Origin: Rhodoferax sp.
GTDB taxonomy: Bacteria; Pseudomonadota; Gammaproteobacteria; Burkholderiales; Burkholderiaceae_C
Length of the DNA stretch: 34,588 nt
Direction of reading: 5' to 3'
Assembly: GCA_018061265.1 (NCBI GenBank)
Contig: JAGOUM010000032.1
Coordinates: forward strand, 1-34,588
A program made the translations under genes and the position numbers. Positions 17,058-24,129 of the stretch are shown piece after piece. How positions within the stretch are numbered: the stretch's first letter is position 1; each line of letters begins with the position of its first letter. Below the pieces are notes generated by a model. It ran no database searches, was not told the DNA's origin, and saw only the letters and a list, made by a program, of their open reading frames with translations.

Positions 17058-17157
17058 GGCGTTGCAGATTGTCGCGCAGGCTGGTTGGCAGGACATCCGA
17101 GCGGGCCGCTGAAAATCTGATATCGTGCCGGAACTGCACGTTAAATTTTATTTTTAA

Positions 17158-17190
17158 TAGCACAAAGTTACCGTTGATATTGGGCTATAA
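17158..17190. repeat. Interspersed repeat, copy 5 (intergenic)
   Basis: In the gap between folC and the YffB-like gene, the reverse strand carries CAATATCAACGGTAACTT, which matches copy 3 (7111-7143) at 24 of 33 positions. It lies just before the start of the YffB-like gene, so it is probably in that gene's untranslated leader. Confidence 0.5.
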
Positions 17191-17211
17191 GCACTTTTTA
17201 TGGAGAAAACC

Positions 17212-17577
17212 GTGATCACCGTGTATGGCATACCCAATTGTGAAAGTGTCAAAAAGGCCCGCCTCTGGCTGGCAGAACATGGCATTGACTATCAGTTTCA
17301 TGATTTCAGGAAACAGGGCGTCCCTGTCGAACTGCTACCTGCCTGGCTCTTGGCAGTCGGTTGGCAGACGCTGGTCAACCGCAAGGGCACCACCTGGCGC
17401 AAGCTGGATGAGGCTACCCGCCTGGCGGTTGTGGACGATGCAAGCGCCAGCGCACTCATGCTGGCGCAGCCCAGCGTGGTCAAACGCCCGGTCGTGTGTT
17501 GGGCGAGCGGCAAAGTCAGCGTTGGTTTTGATGCGGCCCAGTTTGCCCTGAATGCTGGCCTTGCCAACGTTGGCTAG
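17212..17577 (+). CDS. ArsC/Spx-superfamily protein, YffB-like
   Basis: A 121-residue thioredoxin-fold protein if started at GTG 17212, which has GGAG six bases upstream; an ATG at 17200 would add four residues but has no ribosome-binding site. The N-terminus VYGIPNCESVKKARLWL holds a single cysteine (C10) with no second cysteine in the CxxC position, as in E. coli YffB, so it is unlikely to be a classic arsenate reductase. FHDFRKQGVP, KGTTWRKLDE and KRPVVCW are further family markers. Its role is unknown. It stands alone, divergent from folC and followed after 97 bases by a sigma factor gene. Confidence 0.88.
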   Translation: MITVYGIPNCESVKKARLWLAEHGIDYQFHDFRKQGVPVELLPAWLLAVGWQTLVNRKGTTWRKLDEATRLAVVDDASASALMLAQPSVVKRPVVCWASGKVSVGFDAAQFALNAGLANVG

Positions 17578-17674
17578 CCGAGTCTTGCGCCCGGTCCCGC
17601 CAACTTCGAGCACTGCGTCCATCGGCAACCCATGCGGTGGCGTCGCCGAGCACCGCTTTAACTTTGTCCGTTGA

Positions 17675-18205
17675 ATGAACTGCCTCACCAATGCCTGGAC
17701 CGCCCACGCCGCTGAACTGCGCGGATGGTTGCGGCATCGCACCGGCAACCCGGCGGTGGCCGATGATTTGCTGCAGGACCTTTTTCTCCGGGCACTGCGC
17801 CAGGGTGAACGCTTCTGTAACGTTCACAACGCCCGCGCCTGGCTGTTTGAAGTCGCCCGCAATTTGCTGGCCGATCAGTTGCGCGTTGCCCATCCGACGG
17901 TCGAACTACCAGACGACCTGATGCAGGAGACCGAGGACACCGAGGCCGTGGTGGCGCTGACGGATTGCTTGCCCAGGGTGATGTCCGAGCTCAGCACACA
18001 GGACCGTGAAGCGATCACCCTGTGTGACTTGCAAGGCATGGCGCAGGCAGACTTTGCGCGCCTGAAAGGCCTGAGTTTGAGCGCCGCCAAATCGCGTGTG
18101 CAGCGCGCCCGTGTGCGTTTGCACGCACGGATGAGCCAGGTCTGCCAGGTAAAAATCAACGATCAAGGTGTTGTCAGCGATTTTGTGCCGCGAGCATCTC
18201 TATGA
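17675..18205 (+). CDS. ECF-type RNA polymerase sigma factor, SigZ-like
   Basis: A 176-residue sigma-70 family protein. Region 2 is at about residues 8-75 (DDLLQDLFLRALR and ARAWLFEVARNLLADQLR), region 4 at about 105-155 (SELSTQDREAITLCDLQGMA, then LKGLSLSAAKSRVQRARVRL). The tail CQVKINDQGVVSDFVPR, after the region-4 helix, contains a Cys and is like that of SigZ-type factors. ECF factors direct transcription of stress or transport genes and are usually held by an anti-sigma factor; none is adjacent. The next gene is a permease in the same direction, 177 bases on, which may be the target. Confidence 0.88.
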   Translation: MNCLTNAWTAHAAELRGWLRHRTGNPAVADDLLQDLFLRALRQGERFCNVHNARAWLFEVARNLLADQLRVAHPTVELPDDLMQETEDTEAVVALTDCLPRVMSELSTQDREAITLCDLQGMAQADFARLKGLSLSAAKSRVQRARVRLHARMSQVCQVKINDQGVVSDFVPRASL

Positions 18206-18275
18206 GCGATAGAGCAAGACGGGGATGCGTTGCCTTTGGTGGGCCGAGGAACGCTGCATGGCGTCACCGGTGGGC

Positions 18276-18304
18276 TTGAACTTTGTAGCAAAGAATCCTT
18301 ACAA
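18276..18304 (+). promoter_or_regulatory. Possible promoter upstream of the DUF318 permease
   Basis: TTGAAC (18276-18281) is followed after 17 bases by TTACAA (18299-18304) in an A/T-rich part of the 177-base gap after the sigma gene. This fits a weak housekeeping promoter; the same stretch could instead hold a site for the neighbouring ECF factor. Low confidence. Confidence 0.3.
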
Positions 18305-18339
18305 AATATGCGCTGGGGGCTTTTTTTGACACTATTTTT

Positions 18340-18359
18340 GCGCAAGCTGCGTCTTTTTT
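18340..18359 (+). terminator. Weak hairpin plus T-run before the permease gene
   Basis: GCGCA-AGC-TGCGT followed by CTTTTTT can form a short 5-bp stem (one G-T pair) with a U tract, 23 bases before the permease ATG. It might act as a leaky terminator or attenuator. The stem is too short for a confident call. Confidence 0.22.
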
Positions 18360-18382
18360 GACTCTGTGCCGTCTTCCATCCC

Positions 18383-19429
18383 ATGAACACCCTTACTTTG
18401 GATCGCAAACCCTGGCCCACACGCCAGCCTGTTGTTTTTCTGATTTTGGCCGCTGTGGTCTGGTTGGCGCTGTATCTGGTGCTCGACCCGGCCGCCGAGG
18501 CGCTGGTCGCGGCCCTTCCAGTGGATCGTGCCAGTCATCTGGGTGGTGCACTGCAGTTTTTCTTTTACGACACTCCAAAAGTCCTGCTGCTGCTGACCGG
18601 TGTGGTGTTTGTGATGGGCATGATCAACAGCTATTTCACCCCCGAGCGCACCCGTGCCCTGCTGGCCGGGCGCAGTGAGGGCGCCGCCAACGTAATGGCC
18701 GCCACGTTAGGCATCGTGACCCCGTTTTGCAGTTGTTCGGCGGTACCGCTGTTCATTGGTTTTGTGCAAGCCGGTGTGCCGCTGGGGGTAACGTTCTCGT
18801 TTCTGATCTCGGCCCCAATGGTCAACGAAGTGGCGCTGACCTTGCTGTTCGGCCTGTTTGGCTGGAAAGTCGCGCTGTTGTACCTGGGCCTGGGTCTGAG
18901 CGTGGCGATTGTGGCGGGCTGGACGATTGGCCGTCTGAAGATGGAAGCCCATCTGGAGGACTGGGTGCGCGACATGCCCAAAATGTCAGCCAGCTTCGAG
19001 GCCGGCCAGGTTACGCTGGCCGACCGGCTGGACGCCGGTTTTGCCGCAGTGCGGCAGATTGTTGGCAAGGTCTGGCCCTACATCCTGGCCGGTATTGCCA
19101 TTGGCGCGGGCATTCATGGCTATGTGCCACAAGACTTCATGGCCAGCTTCATGGGCAAAGAGGCCTGGTGGAGCGTGCCGCTTGCGGTGTTGATTGGGGT
19201 GCCTATGTACACCAACGCGGCAGGCATCATCCCTATCGTGCAGGCATTGCTGGCCAAGGGGGCCGCGTTAGGTACGGTGCTGGCGTTCATGATGAGCGTG
19301 ATTGCGCTCTCCTTGCCCGAGATGATCATCTTGCGCAAGGTGCTAAAAATGCGGCTGATTGCCACCTTTGCCGGGGTGGTAGCTACCGGCATTTTGCTAG
19401 TCGGTTTTGTTTTTAATGCGGTGTTGTAA
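18383..19429 (+). CDS. DUF318/ArsP-type permease (YraQ family)
   Basis: A 348-residue integral membrane protein with about eight hydrophobic helices. The family hallmark TPFCSCSAVPLFIGFVQAGV lies near residue 113, repeated in spirit by GVPMYTNAAGIIPIVQALL in the second half; the central loop KMEAHLEDWVRDMPKMSAS is cytoplasmic. DUF318 permeases include ArsP, which exports trivalent organoarsenicals, and many of unknown substrate that sit next to a small CxxC thioredoxin, as here. The neighbours (ECF sigma before; MBL-fold protein, mini-thioredoxin and CDF exporter after; ars operon beyond) support a role in metalloid or metal export. Substrate is inference. Confidence 0.9.
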   Translation: MNTLTLDRKPWPTRQPVVFLILAAVVWLALYLVLDPAAEALVAALPVDRASHLGGALQFFFYDTPKVLLLLTGVVFVMGMINSYFTPERTRALLAGRSEGAANVMAATLGIVTPFCSCSAVPLFIGFVQAGVPLGVTFSFLISAPMVNEVALTLLFGLFGWKVALLYLGLGLSVAIVAGWTIGRLKMEAHLEDWVRDMPKMSASFEAGQVTLADRLDAGFAAVRQIVGKVWPYILAGIAIGAGIHGYVPQDFMASFMGKEAWWSVPLAVLIGVPMYTNAAGIIPIVQALLAKGAALGTVLAFMMSVIALSLPEMIILRKVLKMRLIATFAGVVATGILLVGFVFNAVL

Positions 19430-19475
19430 GCTCGCGCCCCATTTGTACCCTTCATCACAACGACTAGGAAACTGC

Positions 19476-20402
19476 ATGACAAAACTGTTGCGCCCGATGG
19501 CTGCCGCGCTGCTGGCGGGCCTGATCGCCCTGCCAGCATGGGCGGTCGAGGTGGTTTTTCAACCGGTGGCCGACGGGGTGTATGCCTACATTGGTGACCT
19601 GGAAGGCCGCAGCTACGACAACGAAGGTCTCAACGCCAATATTGGCCTGGTCGTCACATCCGCCGGTGCAGTGCTGATCGACAGTGGCTCCACCTACCAG
19701 GTGGCTGCCAAAATTGAAGCTGCGGCCAAGAAAGTGACATCGCAGCCCATTCAATGGGTAATCAACACCGGCGGGCAAGACCATCGCTGGCTGGGCAACG
19801 GCTACTTTGCCGCCAAAGGCGCACAGACCATCGCCCACCAAAACGCCCAGGCTGACATGACGGCCCGCGCCAGCGCGCACCTGCAAGGTCTGCAAGTGCT
19901 TAAAGAACGGTTGGATGGCACGGTACCGACGCTGCCCATGCGCTGGCTGACCGCGCCCGACACCCGGCTTGAATTGGGCGGCACGGTGCTGGAGCTCAAA
20001 CACCGCCAGGGCGGCCACACACCCGGCGACACGCTGGTGTGGTTGCCGCAAAAAAACCTGCTGTTCAGTGGAGACGTGGTCTATGTCGAGCGCACGCTGG
20101 GGCTGATCGAGGTCAGCAATAGCAAAGACTGGCTGGCCTCGTTTGCCGTCATCGACGAACTGCAACCCAAAACCATCGTGCCTGGCCACGGCCGGGTGAC
20201 CGACCTGGCGACCGCCCGCGCCCACACCCGCGACCTGCTGCTGGCACTGCGCGCCCACATGAAAAAGGCGGTGGACGATGGCGTGGACATCAGCCCCGCG
20301 GTCAAGAGTTTTGATGCCAAACCGTTTGCCCACCTCAAGCATGCCGAGGTGTGGATACCCCAATTGGCCAACCGCACCTACCTGGAGCTGGAACGCGAGT
20401 AA
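19476..20402 (+). CDS. Periplasmic metallo-beta-lactamase-fold protein with altered HxHxDH motif
   Basis: A 308-residue protein started at ATG 19476 with AGGA seven bases before. Residues 1-23 form a signal peptide (LLAGLIALPAWA, cleavage after AWA). The MBL-fold markers are SAGAVLIDSGSTYQ, HTPGDTLVWLP (H181), LLFSGDVVYVE (D200) and VPGHGRVTD (H238). The metal motif usually written HxHxDH is here NTGGQDH (residues 97-103): the DH is kept but both earlier histidines are absent. It may bind one metal at the second site or have changed role. Homologs appear in sulfur and quinoprotein gene sets. It is 46 bases after the permease gene and probably in its operon. Confidence 0.85.
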   Translation: MTKLLRPMAAALLAGLIALPAWAVEVVFQPVADGVYAYIGDLEGRSYDNEGLNANIGLVVTSAGAVLIDSGSTYQVAAKIEAAAKKVTSQPIQWVINTGGQDHRWLGNGYFAAKGAQTIAHQNAQADMTARASAHLQGLQVLKERLDGTVPTLPMRWLTAPDTRLELGGTVLELKHRQGGHTPGDTLVWLPQKNLLFSGDVVYVERTLGLIEVSNSKDWLASFAVIDELQPKTIVPGHGRVTDLATARAHTRDLLLALRAHMKKAVDDGVDISPAVKSFDAKPFAHLKHAEVWIPQLANRTYLELERE

Positions 20403-20420
20403 ATATTTAACAAACTGGCT

Positions 20421-20453
20421 TCAAACCCCGTTGTGAAAAGCGCTGGCAGATAT
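20421..20453. repeat. Interspersed repeat, copy 6 (intergenic)
   Basis: The core ends in TGAAAAGCGCTGGCAGATA and lies in the gap between the MBL-fold gene and the mini-thioredoxin gene. It has 24 of 33 identities, ungapped, to the reverse complement of the copy at 32988-33020. It lies just ahead of the thioredoxin ribosome-binding region. Confidence 0.6.
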
Positions 20454-20474
20454 ATTTTTTATAGTGAGAATCCT

Positions 20475-20708
20475 ATGGACATCAAAGTACTCGGCACCGG
20501 CTGTGCCAACTGCAAAAACACCATCACGTTGATTGATCAGGTCGCCAAAGCCAAGGGTGTGGTGATCACGCTTGGCAAGGTGGAGGACATCAAAGACATC
20601 ATGGGTTTTGGTGTGATGAGCACGCCCGGTGTGGTCATCAATGGCAAAGTGGTGCATGCAGGGGGAGTTCCCAGCCGGGACAAGATTGAGCAGTGGCTCA
20701 ACACTTGA
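20475..20708 (+). CDS. Mini-thioredoxin (redox-active disulfide protein 2 type)
   Basis: A 77-residue thioredoxin-fold protein. The redox site is GTGCANCKN (C10 and C13), and the cis-proline strand is STPGVVINGKVVHAGGVP. This size and sequence fit the archaeal/bacterial family of small disulfide proteins often found beside DUF318 permeases, which suggests it reduces or passes a substrate to the permease upstream. There is no signal peptide, so it is cytoplasmic. The next gene (CDF transporter) begins inside its 3' end, coupling their translation. Confidence 0.92.
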   Translation: MDIKVLGTGCANCKNTITLIDQVAKAKGVVITLGKVEDIKDIMGFGVMSTPGVVINGKVVHAGGVPSRDKIEQWLNT

Positions 20709-21670
20709 AACAGCAGCATTCTCACCCTGCGGGGCATGAGCCCGCTGCAAATGGCCATGCAGGTCATGACCACAGCCATGCCCCCGCCAACTTCAACCGG
20801 GCCTTTGCCGTTGGCATTGTGCTCAACATCGTTTTTGTCGCCATCGAAGCCTTCTACGGCTGGCGCATCAACTCACTGGCACTGCTGGCCGACGCGGGAC
20901 ACAACCTGAGTGACGTGGCCGGCTTGCTGCTGGCCTGGGCCGGGGCGCTGGCCGTCAAGGTTAAGCCCAATGCGCGCCATACCTACGGTTTCAAGCGCGC
21001 CACCATCCTGGCGGCCTTTGCCAACGCCTTGTTGCTGTTGCTGGCCATGGGCGGCTTGGCCTGGGAGGCGATCGGGCGGCTGATGTCGGGTGATGTATCG
21101 CTACAAGAACAGGGTGTCACCATCATGGTGGTGGCGGGCATTGGCATCGCCATCAATACCGCCACCGCCTTGTTGTTCATGCGCGGCGGGGACGACCTCA
21201 ATATTCGCGGCGCTTTCTTGCACATGGCGGCCGACGCGCTGGTATCTGCCGGAGTGGTGGTGGCCGGTGCCCTGACCTTGTGGATGGGCTGGGTCTGGCT
21301 CGACCCGGTGGTGAGCCTGCTGATTGCCGCCGTGATTGTGTGGGGCACCTGGGGCTTGTTCAAACAGAGCCTGCACCTGCTGTTTGACGGCGTGCCTGAC
21401 AGCGTGGATACCGATGCCGTGCGCAAACTCTTGCTGGGTTTGCCCGGTGTAGCCGAAGTGCATGACCTGCATGTGTGGGCCATGGGCACCAGCCAGATTG
21501 CCCTGACGGCGCATCTGGTGATCGATACCACCGACACCGATGCATTGCTGCGTGAGGCTGAAGAAGAACTGCATGAACATTTTGAAATCCGCCACGTCAC
21601 TTTGCAGCTTGAAACGCCGGCCTATGCACAGGTCTGTGGTTTGAGGCCCGGATCGGGCTGCCAACAATAA
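20693..21670 (+). CDS. Cation diffusion facilitator (CDF) metal exporter
   Basis: A 325-residue protein with six membrane helices that exports divalent metal, most likely zinc, in exchange for protons. The N-terminus is histidine-rich (HSHPAGHEPAANGHAGHDHS), helix 2 holds LLADAGHNLSDVAG (HxxxD metal site) and helix 5 LHMAADALVSAGV (HxxxD). The cytoplasmic C-terminal domain starts around SLHLLFDGVPDSVD with GVAEVHDLHVWAMG. It resembles CzcD/ZitB. The start is GTG 20693, overlapping the thioredoxin gene by 16 bases; TTG 20705, overlapping its stop, is the other option. Placement next to the ars operon fits metal-stress defence. Confidence 0.93.
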   Translation: MAQHLKQQHSHPAGHEPAANGHAGHDHSHAPANFNRAFAVGIVLNIVFVAIEAFYGWRINSLALLADAGHNLSDVAGLLLAWAGALAVKVKPNARHTYGFKRATILAAFANALLLLLAMGGLAWEAIGRLMSGDVSLQEQGVTIMVVAGIGIAINTATALLFMRGGDDLNIRGAFLHMAADALVSAGVVVAGALTLWMGWVWLDPVVSLLIAAVIVWGTWGLFKQSLHLLFDGVPDSVDTDAVRKLLLGLPGVAEVHDLHVWAMGTSQIALTAHLVIDTTDTDALLREAEEELHEHFEIRHVTLQLETPAYAQVCGLRPGSGCQQ

Positions 21671-21711
21671 TCGCTTGTGCCAACTGTCACGCAATCGTCA
21701 CAAAACCTTCC

Positions 21712-21732
21712 TATAGTTCAATGATTGTTGAA
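21712..21732 (+). promoter_or_regulatory. Candidate ars promoter -10 with overlapping ArsR operator
   Basis: TATAGT (21712-21717, 5/6 match to the -10 consensus) runs into the perfect inverted repeat TTCAA-TGATTG-TTGAA (21717-21732), 25 bases before the ATG of the first ars gene. A repressor there would block initiation, which fits ArsR. The -35 is poor. A strong AAGGAG (21747-21752) follows five bases before the start codon. Confidence 0.5.
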
Positions 21733-21757
21733 ATATCATGAAATAGAAGGAGCTGGT

Positions 21758-22801
21758 ATGAAAGTTGGCATCAATGGCATGGGTCGAATTGGTCGGTTGG
21801 CGCTACGTGCCGCTATGGGTGCAGCCGAGCGCCCGGCTGACGACCCGCGCGCCAATAACCGGCTCCAGGTGGTGCATCTAAACGAACTCAAAGGTGGCGC
21901 TGCGACCACTGCGCACCTGCTGGCGTTTGACACGGTGCAAGGCAAATGGCGCGAGAACATTGCCGCTTCAGATGAAAACAGCATCCAGATTGGTGATCAG
22001 TCGCTGTCGTACTCATCGCATGCCACCGCAGCCGAAATCCCCTGGGGTGATCTGGGCGTGGATGTGGTGCTGGAATGCACCGGCAAATTCCTCACGCCAG
22101 AGACCATCCAGGGTCACCTGGACCAGGGTGCCAAACGCGTCATCGTGGCGGCCCCGGTGAAGGTGGGTGGCGTGCTCAACATCGTGTACGGCATCAACCA
22201 CACCCAATACGACCCGGCACGCGACCGCATCGTCACCGCCGCCTCTTGCACCACCAACTGCCTGGCCCCAGTGGTGAAGGTGGTGCATGACGCCATTGGC
22301 ATTCGCCACGGCCAGATCACCACGCTGCACAACCCGACCAACACCAATCTTGTGGTGGATGCGCCGCACAAAGACCTGCGCCGCGCGCGCAGCGCCATGG
22401 TCAACATGGCCCCCACGACCACCGGCAGCGCCACCGCCATCACGCTGATTTACCCGGAACTCAAAGGCAAACTTAATGGCCATGCGGTGCGCCTGCCGGC
22501 GCTCAATGCGTCACTGACCGACTGCGTGTTCGAGATGCAGCGCGAAACTTCGGCAGAGGAGGTGAATGCCCTATTTGCAGCGGCGGCTGCCGGTCCGCTG
22601 GCAGGCATTTTGGGCTATGAAGACCGCCCGCTGGTGAGCAGCGACTACGCCCGCGACACCCGCAGCAGCATCGTCGATGGCCTCTCGACGATGGTGACCG
22701 ACGGTACCCTGCTCAAGGTCTATGCCTGGTACGACAACGAAATGGGCTACGCCACCCGCATGGTTGACCTGGCTTGCTACCTCGACGCCATCGGGCTCTG
22801 A
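21758..22801 (+). CDS. ArsJ-associated glyceraldehyde-3-phosphate dehydrogenase
   Basis: A 347-residue GAPDH homolog. The NAD-binding fold begins [15 protein letters not shown], and the catalytic cysteine is C164 in [12 protein letters not shown], with CEMQ-type closing motif [16 protein letters not shown]. The N-terminal insert ([18 protein letters not shown]) distinguishes the arsenate-specific branch from housekeeping Gap. In the known pathway this enzyme uses arsenate in place of phosphate to make 1-arseno-3-phosphoglycerate, which ArsJ exports and which then falls apart to arsenate outside. The start at ATG 21758 has AAGGAG at ideal spacing. It is first in the ars operon. Confidence 0.94.
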   Translation: MKVGINGMGRIGRLALRAAMGAAERPADDPRANNRLQVVHLNELKGGAATTAHLLAFDTVQGKWRENIAASDENSIQIGDQSLSYSSHATAAEIPWGDLGVDVVLECTGKFLTPETIQGHLDQGAKRVIVAAPVKVGGVLNIVYGINHTQYDPARDRIVTAASCTTNCLAPVVKVVHDAIGIRHGQITTLHNPTNTNLVVDAPHKDLRRARSAMVNMAPTTTGSATAITLIYPELKGKLNGHAVRLPALNASLTDCVFEMQRETSAEEVNALFAAAAAGPLAGILGYEDRPLVSSDYARDTRSSIVDGLSTMVTDGTLLKVYAWYDNEMGYATRMVDLACYLDAIGL

Positions 22802-22857
22802 GCCATGCGCACCCCCAGCGTCAGGTGATTGGCGCCAGCACAGGCCATGCCGACAAC

Positions 22858-24129
22858 ATGAACAACGACACCACCACTGCCGCCGCGCAAGCCACGCGCA
22901 ACTACGCCATCGTCACCGCCGCCTATTGGGGCTTTACGTTGACCGACGGCGCGCTGCGCATGCTGGTGCTGCTGCACTTTTACCGGCTGGGTTATTCGCC
23001 GTTCACGCTGGCTTTCTTGTTTTTGCTGTACGAAGCCGCCGGGGTGCTGGCGAATCTGATTGGCGGCTGGCTGGCCACGCGTTACGGCATCCAGCGCATG
23101 CTGATGGTCGGCCTGCTGACCCAAATCGTCGGCTTCACGCTGTTGTCGCTGTTGAACCCGGCCTGGACGGCGGCCATGTCGGTGGCCTGGGTGGTGGCCG
23201 CGCAAGGCATTTGCGGTGTGGCCAAAGATTTGACCAAAACTGCCAGCAAGTCCGCCATCAAGATCACCGCCGACCAAGCCAAACACCAGGGTGCGGGCCA
23301 GTTGTTCAAATGGGTCGCCTGGTTTACCGGCAGCAAGAACGCGATGAAGGGCATCGGTTTTTTTCTGGGTGGCTTGTTGCTCGATGCCTTGGGCTTTGCG
23401 CCCGCACTGTGGGCCATGGCGGGCTTGTTGCTGCTGGTGCTGCTGAGCGTGACGCTGTTTGTGCCGCCGCTCATGGGCAAGAGCAAGGCCTCCAAATCTG
23501 CCAAAGAGCTGTTTGCCAAGAACCGGGGCATCAACTTGCTGGCCGCAGCGAGGGTGGTGTTGTTCGGCGCGCGTGACGTGTGGTTTGTCGTCGGTGTGCC
23601 GGTGTTTTTGTACTCGGTGGGCTGGACTTTCACCACGGTCGGTGGCTTTTTGGCGGCCTGGACCATTGGCTACGGCCTGGTGCAGGCACTGGCGCCGCAA
23701 CTGGTGCGGCGCAGTACCGACGGTTTAATCTCAGAAGTGCCTGCAGCCCGCCTATGGTCTGCGCTGTTAGCTATTGTTCCAATAGTTCTTGCGGTGGCGG
23801 TGGTGCTGCAGTTACAACCCTTGCAGTGGATTGTGGTGGGCGGCCTAGGCGTGTTTGGCTTTGCCTTTGCGGTGAACTCATCGGTGCATTCCTACTTGGT
23901 GCTGGCCTATGCGGGCTCGGAAAAAGCGGCTGAGGACGTGGGTTTTTATTACGCCGCCAACGCCTTGGGGCGCTTTTTTGGCACGCTGCTGTCGGGCTTG
24001 TTGTACCAGTGGGGTGGTTTGCTGTGGGCCTTGGTCGGCTCCGCAGTCATGCTCGTGACGTGTTGGCTGATCACGCTGGCGTTGCCAGTGGTCAAACCGC
24101 CACCTCTGCAGCAGCGAGTGGCGGCATGA
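22858..24129 (+). CDS. arsJ: Organoarsenical efflux MFS transporter ArsJ
   Basis: A 423-residue major facilitator with about 11-12 hydrophobic helices. Signature stretches include AYWGFTLTDGALRMLVLLHF at the start, GVAKDLTKTASKSAIK with the loop QGAGQLFKWVAWFTGSKNAM, and KNRGINLLAAARVVLFGARD. It exports 1-arseno-3-phosphoglycerate made by the upstream GAPDH. The start at ATG 22858 follows the GAPDH gene by 56 bases; in-frame GTG 22825 is possible. Codons 293-306 (around EVPAARLWSALLAI) lie in a locally A/T-rich stretch resembling the interspersed repeat. The stop overlaps the next start (ATGA). Confidence 0.93.
   Translation: MNNDTTTAAAQATRNYAIVTAAYWGFTLTDGALRMLVLLHFYRLGYSPFTLAFLFLLYEAAGVLANLIGGWLATRYGIQRMLMVGLLTQIVGFTLLSLLNPAWTAAMSVAWVVAAQGICGVAKDLTKTASKSAIKITADQAKHQGAGQLFKWVAWFTGSKNAMKGIGFFLGGLLLDALGFAPALWAMAGLLLLVLLSVTLFVPPLMGKSKASKSAKELFAKNRGINLLAAARVVLFGARDVWFVVGVPVFLYSVGWTFTTVGGFLAAWTIGYGLVQALAPQLVRRSTDGLISEVPAARLWSALLAIVPIVLAVAVVLQLQPLQWIVVGGLGVFGFAFAVNSSVHSYLVLAYAGSEKAAEDVGFYYAANALGRFFGTLLSGLLYQWGGLLWALVGSAVMLVTCWLITLALPVVKPPPLQQRVAA
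23741..23773. repeat. Possible interspersed repeat, copy 7, inside arsJ
   Basis: The core CTGCAGCC...CTGCGCTGTTAGCTA aligns without gaps to the reverse complement of the copy at 32988-33020 with 20 of 33 identities, and a GTGCCT block before it is also shared. The alignment was found by eye and the amino acids encoded look like a plausible helix, so this is less sure than the folC copy. Confidence 0.35.

Noticed and set aside
17212-17577. YffB-like protein as part of the arsenic system
   Set aside because: It belongs to the ArsC superfamily but has a lone cysteine and lies apart from the ars operon, so an arsenate-reductase role is not supported.
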